A DNA stretch of 43,139 nt from positions 1 to 43,139 of the forward strand of contig JBQLZQ010000027.1 in assembly GCA_052168355.1 (NCBI GenBank). Reading direction: 5' to 3'. Under the pieces are notes generated by a model. That model ran no database searches. It worked only from the letters and a program-made list of their open reading frames with translations, and had not been told where the DNA came from. The position numbers were made by a program, and so were the translations under genes. Source of the stretch: JBQLZQ01 sp052168355. GTDB lineage: Bacteria > Pseudomonadota > Alphaproteobacteria > DSM-16000 > Inquilinaceae. Of the stretch, positions 9,476-17,030 are shown in pieces; within the stretch, counting starts at the first letter, position 1; each line of letters begins with the position of its first letter.

Positions 9476-10477
9476 TCAGCGGATGCCGCGTTCGATCAGC
9501 GGGATCAGCGCGGTGATGGTGTCGGGGGTGACCACGCCCGCCCCGGTGTTGATCGACAGACCGGCAAAGCCGTACGTCTTCGTCAGAACGCATTGCAGCA
9601 CCGGCAGGAAGCCCTGCAGGTAAAGCTGCTGGTCGAGCGTCGCGGTGATCCACCCGTCCTCCAGCCCGTCGATGGTCGAGGGCGCCAGATCGATGCCGCC
9701 GACGATCACGTCGCCGGGCGCCTTGCCGGCATTCTCCAGCGCCGCCGGGATGAACGAGGTGACCCCGCCATGTTGGGTCCCGATGCCCTTCACGTCCGGG
9801 TTGTTGGCCAGATAGGCGGCCAGGATGGGAACCGCCAGGGAACTGTCGGAATTGACCTCGGGGCTGATCTCCAGATAGTCGACGACAACGCCGCCATCCT
9901 CCAGCGCGTCCTTGAGGCCTTGCGTGCTCTTGCCGCGCTCCGCCTCCGACAGCAGGCCGTAGACCAGGGCCTTGTCACCGGGCTGCAGGCCCTGGGCCAG
10001 CATGGCGTCGCCGGTGATGCGGCCGCCGACATAGAGTTCGACGCCGGCATAGCCGAAGCCGTCGGCGCCGTGGGTCATCGCCAGCTCGGTCAAGGGCGCG
10101 TTGCCGCTGGTCACGACGATGCCCGACGCCACCGCTTCCTCGACCAGGTCGGCGAAGGCGCCGCTGCCGGGGTGCCCCATGATGCCGATGCAGTCGGGAT
10201 CGGCGGCCCGGGCCTCGCGGAAATGGTTGAGCATGGTTTCCGGCGCCCAGGCCGAATATTGCTCGATCAGATCGATCCCAAGGGCCTTGGCGGCATCCAG
10301 CGCGCCGTTGGTGCGGGCCCAGGTGGCGCCGTCGCCGGCATTGCCGCCCATCTGCATGTACATGGTCAGACCCTCGCCCAAGGGGCCGTCGGTGGTCTGG
10401 GCCGTGGCCGGCGGGGCCGTGGCCAGCGCCAGGGCGGCGACGCCCGTGGCCAGCGCGGTGCGCGAAACAATCGTCAT
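9476..10477 (-). CDS. Periplasmic sugar-binding protein of a ribose-type ABC transporter
   Basis: A 333-residue substrate-binding protein with a cleavable signal peptide (ATGVAALALATAPPATAQ, cut near residue 27). The mature part matches the periplasmic-binding-protein type I (RbsB/FrcB-like) fold. Visible features include IMGHPGSG, a VTSGNAP segment after the first domain, NPDVKGIG and VGGIDLAPSTIDGL near the C-terminus. It is the last gene of a minus-strand ATPase-permease-binding-protein operon, 31 bases after the permease stop, and ends convergently 28 bases from the EamA permease. It probably delivers the sugar oxidised by the neighbouring enzymes (inference). Confidence 0.92.
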   Translation of the reverse strand: MTIVSRTALATGVAALALATAPPATAQTTDGPLGEGLTMYMQMGGNAGDGATWARTNGALDAAKALGIDLIEQYSAWAPETMLNHFREARAADPDCIGIMGHPGSGAFADLVEEAVASGIVVTSGNAPLTELAMTHGADGFGYAGVELYVGGRITGDAMLAQGLQPGDKALVYGLLSEAERGKSTQGLKDALEDGGVVVDYLEISPEVNSDSSLAVPILAAYLANNPDVKGIGTQHGGVTSFIPAALENAGKAPGDVIVGGIDLAPSTIDGLEDGWITATLDQQLYLQGFLPVLQCVLTKTYGFAGLSINTGAGVVTPDTITALIPLIERGIR

Positions 10478-10508
10478 CGTCCTATCCTCCCAGTTTTCTG
10501 TTGTCGTC

Positions 10509-11534
10509 TCACCCGTCCGGTGTCGTTCGCGGCGGTCTCAGCCATCGCTCCAGAAGCCGCCTTGTCTGGGGCCGCTCCATGCTCAGGTGGAAGATCACGG
10601 CGGCCAGGAACACCAGCCCGACCACGGCCCGGACCCAGAACCCCTGGATGCCGGTGGCCACCAGCCCGGCCTCGATCATACCGATGATAAAGGCGCCGAA
10701 GAAAGTGCCGACGATGGTCGCCTGACCACCGAAGATCGAGGTGCCGCCGATAAAGACCGAGGCCAGCGCGATCAGCAGGTAGCCCTGTCCCTGGGTGTTG
10801 AAGAAATTCTTGTTCTCCAGGGTCAGGAGGATCGCGGCCAGGGCCGCCAGCGCGCCCATCAGGGTGAACAGCTTGATCTTTTCCCAGCCGACATTGATGC
10901 CCACCACGCGGGCCACGTCGGCATTGTCGCCGATGAACAGCAGGTGCTCGCCAAAGCGGTGGCGGTTGAGCACGAACCACAGCAGCACCGCCGTGGCCAG
11001 CGCCCACAGGGCCTGGACCGGGAACGGGCCGATGCGACCGACGAACACCGCCCAGACGCCGTAATCGTCGATGGTCCGCAGGCTGTAGGACTGGCCGCCG
11101 GAAATCACCGTGGTCATGCCGCCCCAGAAGAACTGGGTGGCCAGGGTGGCGATGATCGACGGGATGCCGATCCAGGCGATCAGCACGCCGTTGACCAGAC
11201 CGATCAGCGCGCCGCCCAGAATGGCCGCCGGGATGGCCAGCCAGGTCAGCTCGTACTCCCGGAACAGGGCGGCGAAGATATAGCCGGAAAAGGCGATCAC
11301 CGACGGGAAGGACAGGTCGATCTCCCCGGCCGCGATCACCAGGGTCAACCCCAGGGCCAGGATCAGCACCGGCGGCACCGATGTCAGGAACGACATGTAG
11401 ATGCGGTAGCCCAGGAAGACGTTCGGCGCCGCGGCGATGAACACCCCCACCAGCAGCAGAAAGACGCAGATGATCGGCAGCCCCTCGATGCGGGGCAGGG
11501 CGCGGGACGGGGGCAACCGGGTCCGGTCGGTCAC
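10509..11534 (-). CDS. Ribose/fructose-type ABC transporter permease
   Basis: A 341-residue inner-membrane permease of the RbsC/FrcC (BPD_transp_2) family with about nine helices. Family segments seen are LALGLTLVIAAGEIDLSFPS, the VNG-VLIAWIGIPSIIATLAT loop, and GGTSIFGGQATIVGTFFGA near the C-terminus. The start is a GTG at 11534 overlapping the ATPase stop by four bases (GTGA), which indicates translational coupling. It pairs with the ATPase upstream and the binding protein downstream. The frame is open far upstream, but that stretch is antisense to the ATPase and is not coding. Confidence 0.92.
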   Translation of the reverse strand: MTDRTRLPPSRALPRIEGLPIICVFLLLVGVFIAAAPNVFLGYRIYMSFLTSVPPVLILALGLTLVIAAGEIDLSFPSVIAFSGYIFAALFREYELTWLAIPAAILGGALIGLVNGVLIAWIGIPSIIATLATQFFWGGMTTVISGGQSYSLRTIDDYGVWAVFVGRIGPFPVQALWALATAVLLWFVLNRHRFGEHLLFIGDNADVARVVGINVGWEKIKLFTLMGALAALAAILLTLENKNFFNTQGQGYLLIALASVFIGGTSIFGGQATIVGTFFGAFIIGMIEAGLVATGIQGFWVRAVVGLVFLAAVIFHLSMERPQTRRLLERWLRPPRTTPDG

Positions 11535-12334
11535 GGCGCCGCCACCGGGTCGCCGGGGGCCTTCTGCATGTCTATCAAATAGGCGGTCAACTGGTTCAGC
11601 GTCATCTCGCCCCGGCGGATCGTGTTCACGACCCGGCCGCGGTCGAGCACGATCAGCGTGTCCGCCAACTCGTGCACATGGGCCAGATTGTGCTCGATAT
11701 AGACGCAGGCCCGGCCCGAGTCCTTGATGTCCCGGACGAAGTCCAGGACCTTGCGCACCTCCTTGATGCCCAGCGCCACCGTCGGCTCGTCGAGCACGAT
11801 CAGGTCGGCGTCGAAATGCATGGCCCGGCCGATGGCCACGCCCTGGCGCTCGCCGCCCGACAGTTTCGAAACCGGGCTGTCGGCGGTGATCCCGGCGCTG
11901 CGAAACCCGATCTGGCGCAACAGGATGTCGTTGGCGATATCCTTTTGCCGCTTGACGTCGATAAAGCCGAAGCGGTTGGTGATCTGGCGGCCGACGAAGA
12001 AGTTGCGCCACAGCGGCTGTTTCTCGCCCAGGGACTTTTCCTGATAGACCGTCTCGATCCGCCATTCATGGGCGCGGCGCACCGAATAGCGGTCGAAATC
12101 CACCTTCTCGTCGCGGATATACAGATCGCCGCCGGTGGGTCTGAGCACACCGGTCATGATCTTGATGAGGGTGGATTTGCCGGCCCCGTTGTCGCCGATC
12201 AGGCCGACGATCTCGTTGGCGCCGACCGCCAGACTGACATCGCTGAGAGCGACCACATTGCCATAGGCCATCCGGATGCGGTCCAGCCGGACGACATGGG
12301 TGAAGTCCCGGGCGGTCTTTGGCGTGTCCGTCAT
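11531..12334 (-). CDS. Ribose/fructose-type ABC transporter ATPase (single domain)
   Basis: A 267-residue ATPase with Walker A GDNGAGKST near residue 43, Q-loop VYQEKSL, signature LSGGERQGV near 155 and Walker B LIVLDEPTVAL near 172. It has one nucleotide-binding domain, unlike RbsA/AraG with two in tandem. This is the FrcA-like half-size form, so it must work as a homodimer. A strong purine-rich GAGGGGGAGG stands immediately before the ATG. It is the first gene of the minus-strand transporter operon, whose promoter must lie in the 410-base gap at 12335-12744. Confidence 0.92.
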   Translation of the reverse strand: MTDTPKTARDFTHVVRLDRIRMAYGNVVALSDVSLAVGANEIVGLIGDNGAGKSTLIKIMTGVLRPTGGDLYIRDEKVDFDRYSVRRAHEWRIETVYQEKSLGEKQPLWRNFFVGRQITNRFGFIDVKRQKDIANDILLRQIGFRSAGITADSPVSKLSGGERQGVAIGRAMHFDADLIVLDEPTVALGIKEVRKVLDFVRDIKDSGRACVYIEHNLAHVHELADTLIVLDRGRVVNTIRRGEMTLNQLTAYLIDMQKAPGDPVAAP

Positions 12335-12489
12335 CCTCCCCCTCGATCTGAAGCGTTCGATCGCGCGTCGTGCGGGCCGCTTTCGTCATACAATTCGGGA
12401 GTCATCCTATCCCGTTTTCCCGGTCGGGCGTCAAGCGGCAACCCGGAAAGGTTGTCCAACACTGCCATCACGGGAACGTCGCCGGTTCG

Positions 12490-12608
12490 CACAGGCCCGG
12501 ATCGCCGTCCGGGACCCGCGGCTTTTTTTGGCGTCGAGAGGCCTCGGCGTCGTCCTTGAGGCTGCCCGTTCCAAAATCCTCTCTCCGATCCCCGGCCTTG
12601 AGCCGGGG
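12490..12608. repeat. REP-like hairpins in the 12335-12744 intergenic gap
   Basis: Two GC-rich palindromes stand in the gap between the sugar transporter and the iron-binding protein. The first is CCCGGA-TCGCCG-TCCGGG (12496-12513), followed by a run of seven T at 12523-12529, so it could terminate rightward transcription. The second is CCCCGGC-CTTGA-GCCGGGG (12590-12608). The first resembles hairpin A of the tandem repeat at 13799-14213, including the preceding GCACAGG/GCACGGG. Both look like members of a dispersed REP family. Otherwise the gap holds the Fur box described separately and no credible gene. Confidence 0.6.
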
Positions 12609-12671
12609 TCGATGCGCGGCGTCGCCGCTCGCCAGGATGCCCAGCCTGACATCAAAAAGTCGCTTGCAAAT

Positions 12672-12690
12672 GAGAATGATTATCATTAAC
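12672..12690 (+). promoter_or_regulatory. Fur box upstream of the ferric-binding protein
   Basis: GAGAATGATTATCATTAAC matches the classical 19-base Fur consensus (GATAATGATAATCATTATC) at 16 of 19 positions, counted by eye. It ends 54 bases before the start of the iron-binding protein gene. A weak -35-like TTGCAA lies at 12664-12669. Iron-dependent repression of the downstream gene is the natural reading. In some alphaproteobacteria the Fur homologue responds to manganese (Mur), so the metal is not certain. Confidence 0.8.
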
Positions 12691-12744
12691 ACAGGGGCGC
12701 GGGCCGGTTCTTGGCCCTCCACACGACCAACAGGAGCAGCATCC

Positions 12745-13773
12745 ATGTCCATCCCTGCCACGTGGCGTATGGGCGCCGCAGCGGCGGCCGTCGTCCTCTT
12801 GAACGGATCGATCGTCCTGGCCCAGGAGATTAACGTCTATTCGTCAAGGCACTACGATACGGACCTCGCCCTTTATGACCGCTTCACGGAAGAGACGGGG
12901 GTCGAGATCAACCTGATCGAGGGCGACAGCGACGAGCTGATCGAGCGGATCCGCAGCGAGGGGGTCAACAGCCCGGCCGATGTCCTGATCACCGTCGATG
13001 CCGGCCGGCTGTGGCGGGCCGCGGAGGCCGATCTGTTCCAGCCGGTCGAGTCCGAGGTGCTGGAGGAGCGGGTGCCCGAGAGCCTGCGCCATCCCGACGG
13101 CCTGTGGTTCGGTCTGTCCAAGCGCGCCCGCGTCGTGGTCTACGATCGCGAACAGGGTCTGCCCGACGGTCTCGAAACGTACGAGGATCTGGCCGATCCC
13201 GCCTATCGCGGCATGGTCTGCTCGCGCAGCTCCAGCAATATCTACAGCCAGTCCCTGCTGGCGTCGGTCATCGCCAATGTCGGGGAAGAGGAGGCCGAGG
13301 CGTGGGCCGAAGGCGTGGTCGCCAACTTCGCGCGCGAGCCCGAGGGCAACGACACCGCCCAGATCACGGCCGTGGCGGCGGGCGAATGCCGGCTGGCCAT
13401 CGTCAACACCTACTATGTCGGGCGGCTGCTGGCCTCCGACGAGGCGGCCGACCGGGAGGTGGGCGAATCCATCGGGATCCTGTTTCCCAGCCAGGACGGG
13501 CGGGGCACCCATGTCAACATCAGCGGCGCCGGCGTGCTCCGGAACGCTCCGAACGCCGAGGCGGCCACCCGGTTCATCGAATATCTGACCAGCCCCGAGG
13601 CCCAGACCCTGTTCGCCGAGGGCAACAACGAGTACCCGGTGGTCGAGGATGTTCCGGTCGAGGGACCGATCGCCGCCTTTGGCGCGTTCAAGGCGGATAC
13701 GGTCAACGCCTCGCTGCTGGGCGAATACAACCCGGCCGCGGTCCGCGTGTTCGACCGGGTCGGCTGGAAGTAG
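12745..13773 (+). CDS. Ferric-ion ABC transporter substrate-binding protein (FbpA/FutA type)
   Basis: A 342-residue periplasmic iron-binding protein. A signal peptide ends near residue 26 (NGSIVLA before QEINVYSSRHYDTD). The mature start is typical of FutA/IdiA/FbpA proteins. The paired iron-ligand tyrosines are visible in NTYYVG at residues 223-224, and the C-terminal YPVVEDVPV segment is also characteristic. The start at 12745 has AGGAG eight bases upstream. A strong Fur box precedes the gene. No permease or ATPase for iron adjoins it, so it is an orphan component that must use a transporter encoded elsewhere. Hairpin repeats follow the stop. Confidence 0.93.
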   Translation: MSIPATWRMGAAAAAVVLLNGSIVLAQEINVYSSRHYDTDLALYDRFTEETGVEINLIEGDSDELIERIRSEGVNSPADVLITVDAGRLWRAAEADLFQPVESEVLEERVPESLRHPDGLWFGLSKRARVVVYDREQGLPDGLETYEDLADPAYRGMVCSRSSSNIYSQSLLASVIANVGEEEAEAWAEGVVANFAREPEGNDTAQITAVAAGECRLAIVNTYYVGRLLASDEAADREVGESIGILFPSQDGRGTHVNISGAGVLRNAPNAEAATRFIEYLTSPEAQTLFAEGNNEYPVVEDVPVEGPIAAFGAFKADTVNASLLGEYNPAAVRVFDRVGWK

Positions 13774-13798
13774 GCCGGCCGCTTCGCAGCCCGGCCGC

Positions 13799-14213
13799 GC
13801 GCGGCGGCGCCGTTCGCTGTTCTCCGTACGTCGCCGTTGCGCACGGGCCCCGGATCTTCGTCCGGGGCTCGTCGTTTCCGTCGGTTCAGAAATGTAGAAA
13901 GCGAGTCCCGGACCCCGATCCGGGACCTGTGCGCGGCGGCGCCGTTTGCTGTTCTCCCCATGTCGCCGTTGCGCACGGGCCCCGGATCTTCGTCCGGGGC
14001 TCGTCGTTTCCGTCGGTTCAAAAATGTAGAAAGCGAGACCCGGACCCCGATCCGGGACCTGTGCGCGGCGGCGCCGTTCGCTGTTCTCCCCACGTCGCCG
14101 TTGCGCATGGGCCCCGGATCTTCGTCCGGGGCGCGTCGTTTCCGTCGGTTCACAAATGTAGAAAGCGAGTCCCGGACCCCGATCCGGGACCTGTGCGCGG
14201 CGGCGCCGTTCGC
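13799..14213. repeat. 132-bp tandem repeat, three copies plus a partial fourth
   Basis: Units start at 13799, 13931 and 14063, with a truncated fourth at 14195, an exact period of 132 bases. Neighbouring units differ at about six positions (roughly 95% identical by eye), with no insertions or deletions. Each unit holds two hairpins. Hairpin A is GCCCCGGA-TCTTCG-TCCGGGGC (13847-13868 in unit 1). Hairpin B is GTCCCGGA-CCCCGA-TCCGGGAC (13905-13926); unit 2 loses one pair in B by a T-to-A change at 14038. The array fills the 470-base gap between the iron-binding protein and pyrE, which converge. It looks like an amplified REP pair (BIME-like). Because 132 is a multiple of three, false reading frames with a 44-residue repeat run through it on both strands. 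Confidence 0.9.
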
Positions 14214-14243
14214 CATTCTTCGGGTACGCCCGGCGGGGACGGT

Positions 14244-14939
14244 TCAGCCCGACCCCGCCGCGCCGCCGTGGTTGGCCGACCAGCCGTTGGGGTCGTGCAG
14301 GAACCGCTCCACCTCGTCCAACTCGGCGGCCGGGAAATAGTCCCGCTCCTTGGCCACGCGCAGCACGTCCCACCAGGTGGCCAGCGCGTGCAGGGTGACC
14401 CCCAGATCGCGCATCACCTCCTGGCTTTGCGGAAAGATGCCGTAGTGGAACAGGACGAAGACATGGTCGACCCGCGCGCCGGCCTCGCGCAGGGCCTCGC
14501 AGAACCCGACCTTGCTGAGGCCGTCGGTGGTCAGATCCTCGACCAGCAGGGTCCGCTGGCCCTCGGTCAGATGCCCCTCGATCCGGGCGTTGCGCCCGAA
14601 CCCCTTGGGCTTCTTGCGCACATACTGCATCGGCAGCATCAGCCGGTCGGCGATCCAGGCGGCGAAGGGGATGCCCGCGGTCTCGCCGCCGGCCACCGCG
14701 TCCAGGCTCTCATAGCCCACCCCGTCCTCGATCCTGGCCACCGCCATGTCCATCAGCCCGCGCCGCAGGCGGGGGTAGGAGATCAGCTTGCGGCAGTCGA
14801 TATAGACCGGGCTGACCTTGCCCGAGGTGAAGGTGAAGGGCTGGGCCGCGTTGACATGCACCGCCGCCACCTCGATCAGCATCCGCGCCGTGACCGAGGC
14901 GGCGTCGTCGCCATGGGGAGGGCTGCCGGGGACGGTCAT
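14244..14939 (-). CDS. pyrE: Orotate phosphoribosyltransferase
   Basis: A 231-residue enzyme that joins orotate to PRPP to give OMP in pyrimidine synthesis. The PRPP-binding loop is TLLVEDLTTDGLSK near residues 126-139, with TTDG in place of the common TTGG, a form I associate with alphaproteobacterial PyrE. FTFTSGKVSPVYIDCRKLI and the YVRKKPKGFG flexible-loop region are also clear. The length is normal. The start at 14939 has AGGAGACC upstream. A damaged second copy of its 5' half lies 2.2 kb away at 17031-17203, and pyrC is at 18106-19155, so pyrE and pyrC were probably closer before the intervening cassette arrived. Confidence 0.95.
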   Translation of the reverse strand: MTVPGSPPHGDDAASVTARMLIEVAAVHVNAAQPFTFTSGKVSPVYIDCRKLISYPRLRRGLMDMAVARIEDGVGYESLDAVAGGETAGIPFAAWIADRLMLPMQYVRKKPKGFGRNARIEGHLTEGQRTLLVEDLTTDGLSKVGFCEALREAGARVDHVFVLFHYGIFPQSQEVMRDLGVTLHALATWWDVLRVAKERDYFPAAELDEVERFLHDPNGWSANHGGAAGSG

Positions 14940-15039
14940 GGGCTTAGGTCTCCTTGCGTGGGGCGGGGCCGGGAAGGGCGGGGATTGCTACCGCGACACC
15001 GGGGCCGATGGCAAGGGGAGGGGCCGGCGGTCGGGCCCC

Positions 15040-15462
15040 TTATTCAGCCGCCTGCGCGCCGCGGCCAGCATCGACGGGATGGCGGAGGGCCGCGCCACCC
15101 ACGCCGAAGCGGACCACGACATACGCAAAAAGGGCCATCGCGAGCACCGCCATCACCGATCCGATCTGCGCCAGCGTCTCGCCCCTGCCGGTGATGGCCA
15201 TCGCGATGCCTGGCACGAGGCTCAGGGTCGCGGCGACCGCAAGGGCGTAGTGCGCCTTGGCCAGGCGAGAAGCGGCCGCGCCCGGAGAAAGGGCATAGTA
15301 GCTCCCGAACAGGCTCATCGCTACGAAGCCGATCAGATTGAGATGGCCGTGCGCGGGGGACAGGACGTGATCGTGGGTGGCGGACATCTGGATGCCCCAG
15401 ATCATTCCGACCAGGGCGAACACGGCGCCGGTCGCGAAAAACAAGGTCGGGACGGTCCTCAT
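15040..15462 (-). CDS. Small four-helix membrane protein resembling a fragment of heme-copper oxidase subunit I
   Basis: A 140-residue protein with about four membrane helices. It begins MRTVPTLFFATGAVFALVGM and contains HDHVLSPAHGHLNLIGFVAM, a His-rich stretch at the edge of helix 2. Such short proteins are often labelled cytochrome oxidase subunit I-like because the AHGHLNL region resembles NorB/CcoN; the catalytic copper and heme sites of a full oxidase are absent here. The ATG overlaps the cupin stop (ATGA), so the two are translationally coupled. Function unknown; a small redox or gas-related membrane protein is only a guess. Confidence 0.75.
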   Translation of the reverse strand: MRTVPTLFFATGAVFALVGMIWGIQMSATHDHVLSPAHGHLNLIGFVAMSLFGSYYALSPGAAASRLAKAHYALAVAATLSLVPGIAMAITGRGETLAQIGSVMAVLAMALFAYVVVRFGVGGAALRHPVDAGRGAQAAE

Positions 15463-15935
15463 CCCCGTTCTCCCGCCAAAGCGCGTCGCTCGGCGCCGAG
15501 TGGCGGCCCCGTGAGGGTAAGGTTGAAGCGGCCGGCGATTTCCGTGATGGCCGCCATGTCCTCGGGGATGCGGAACCGGCCGGCGGCCATTTCGGCGAAG
15601 AATCCCTCGAAGCCGCCGGGTGTGAGAATGACCAGGTGCCGGGAAGGCTTGTCGCCGATGATGCGAAAGGTGTGTTCCCTGCCGCGCGGCACGAACATCG
15701 TGCCGCCGGGGCCCTTGGCGAACCACTCGCCCTCCATCCAGAACTCGGCGTCGCCCGTCAGCATGACGAAGGTTTCGTCGGCGTCGTGATGGATGTGTCG
15801 CGGCGGCCCCGAATGCGGCGGCGACACGCTGTCCACGATCGACATGGCGCCGCCCGTGTCCGCGGTCTTCAGGATCGTTCGATATTGCACGCCTTGCCAT
15901 TCGATGACATCGGCGCCGCCCGTGATATGGTTCAT
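15459..15935 (-). CDS. Cupin-domain protein
   Basis: A 158-residue single-domain cupin. The first motif is visible as PPRHIHHDADETFVMLTGDAEF near residue 44 (three His and a Glu, typical of a metal site) and the second as PRGREHTFRI near residue 85. The start at 15935 is set by GGAGG seven bases upstream; an ATG four codons earlier would overlap that site. It is the first gene of a two-gene operon with the small membrane protein and is divergent from a LysR regulator, 113 bases apart, which probably controls it. Cupins of this kind include quercetin-dioxygenase-like and sugar-binding proteins; the substrate is unknown. Confidence 0.85.
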   Translation of the reverse strand: MNHITGGADVIEWQGVQYRTILKTADTGGAMSIVDSVSPPHSGPPRHIHHDADETFVMLTGDAEFWMEGEWFAKGPGGTMFVPRGREHTFRIIGDKPSRHLVILTPGGFEGFFAEMAAGRFRIPEDMAAITEIAGRFNLTLTGPPLGAERRALAGERG

Positions 15936-15964
15936 CGTTTCCTCCAATGGGCAATTGCGGGGAA

Positions 15965-15980
15965 ACGAAAGCGCTTTCGT
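15965..15980. promoter_or_regulatory. Perfect 16-bp palindrome upstream of the cupin gene
   Basis: ACGAAAGCGCTTTCGT is fully self-complementary and lies 30 bases upstream of the cupin start. The core GAAAGCGCTTTC has the form of a LacI-family operator, yet no LacI-family gene is present in the window. It may also be bound by the divergent LysR protein or another regulator. Confidence 0.5.
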
Positions 15981-16007
15981 ATGGTGGAACCCTAACCGAC
16001 CTCCCGC

Positions 16008-16033
16008 TATACGAATAATCGTTTGTTTGTATA
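16008..16033. promoter_or_regulatory. Probable LysR binding site
   Basis: TATACGAA (16008-16015) and TTTGTATA (16026-16033) form an inverted repeat with one mismatch, ten bases apart; its outer ATAC/GTAT bases give the T-N11-A type of LysR site. It ends 15 bases before the LysR start, where autoregulation and control of the divergent cupin operon would be expected. Confidence 0.55.
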
Positions 16034-16048
16034 GGATCTATTCACGGC

Positions 16049-17008
16049 ATGAATTTGTCGGCGTTCGATCTGAACCTGCTGCGCGTTCTGGACGCGCTGC
16101 TGCGCGAGGGATCGACCGTCAAGGCAGGGGAGCGGATCGGGCTGTCCCAACCGGCTGTCTCGGCGGCGCTGGGCCGGCTGCGGCAGGCGCTGGGAGACCG
16201 CCTCTTCGTGCGCCACGGACAGGGGCTGGAGCCGACCGATTTCGCGCGATCCCTGGAGCTGCCGTTGCGCGAGATCCTCGACCGCCTCGAACACCTGCTC
16301 AGCGGACCGGGCGATTTCGACCCGACAACGGCGGACGTCACCTTCAAGCTGTCCGGCAGCGATTTTTTCGCCGAGATGCTCATGCCGCGGCTCGCCGATC
16401 AGGTCTCGCGGCGGGCGCCGGGTATGCGGGTCCAGCTCGTCGACCTGGTTCCAGACAGCTATGTGGATACGCTGGAGCGCTACGAGGTGGACATGGCGCT
16501 GATCCCGGCCACCACCCTGCCGGATTGGGTGGATCACAAGCCGGTGTTCCGATCCCACTTCGCCGTCATTGCGCGCATCGGGCATCCCGGGCTCGAGCGG
16601 GCCGGCGTGAAGCCGGGCGACATCGTGCCGATCGACCTGTTTTGCGACCTTGGCCATGTGCTGTTCTCGCCGGAAGGCAGGCTGCGGGCGATGGGTGACG
16701 CGGCCCTGGCGCGCGTCGGCCACGAACGGCGGGTCGTCATGACCATGCCGGTCTTTTCGGGGGTCTACCGCGCGGTCAGCGAATCCGACCTGATCGCGCT
16801 GATTCCCCACCAACTGGCGCGACGCATCGCCCCGAAGGCCGGCATTGCGGTCTATCGGACCCCGATGCCCGTCGACCCGGCCTTGATCGTCATGATCTGG
16901 CACAAGCGGTCGACCGCCACGCCGCCGCATCGCTGGCTGCGCGAGCTGATCGCCGAGATACTTCTGCCGCTCGACGACGGCGAAGGCCCCATGCCGGCTC
17001 GGCTCTGA
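16049..17008 (+). CDS. LysR-family transcriptional regulator
   Basis: A 319-residue regulator with an N-terminal winged helix-turn-helix (MNLSAFDLNLLRVLDALLRE; recognition helix in LSQPAVSAALGRLRQALGD, residues about 31-49). The effector domain from about residue 90 is of the NahR/NodD-like subgroup. It is divergent from the cupin gene and likely controls it through the site at 16008-16033. The 3' end abuts the pyrE remnant. An inducer cannot be named. Confidence 0.92.
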   Translation: MNLSAFDLNLLRVLDALLREGSTVKAGERIGLSQPAVSAALGRLRQALGDRLFVRHGQGLEPTDFARSLELPLREILDRLEHLLSGPGDFDPTTADVTFKLSGSDFFAEMLMPRLADQVSRRAPGMRVQLVDLVPDSYVDTLERYEVDMALIPATTLPDWVDHKPVFRSHFAVIARIGHPGLERAGVKPGDIVPIDLFCDLGHVLFSPEGRLRAMGDAALARVGHERRVVMTMPVFSGVYRAVSESDLIALIPHQLARRIAPKAGIAVYRTPMPVDPALIVMIWHKRSTATPPHRWLRELIAEILLPLDDGEGPMPARL

Positions 17009-17030
17009 TCGCAAGCGTCGGTCGCCGCCG

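Noticed and set aside
13799..14213. CRISPR array
   Set aside because: The whole 132-bp unit is repeated without unique spacers, and no cas gene is present.
13413..14216. Minus-strand frame with a 44-residue repeated peptide, as a possible repeat protein
   Set aside because: The repetition comes from the 132-bp DNA repeat, which is a multiple of three; every frame stays in phase. It also overlaps the iron-binding protein antisense and has palindromic rather than protein-like constraint.
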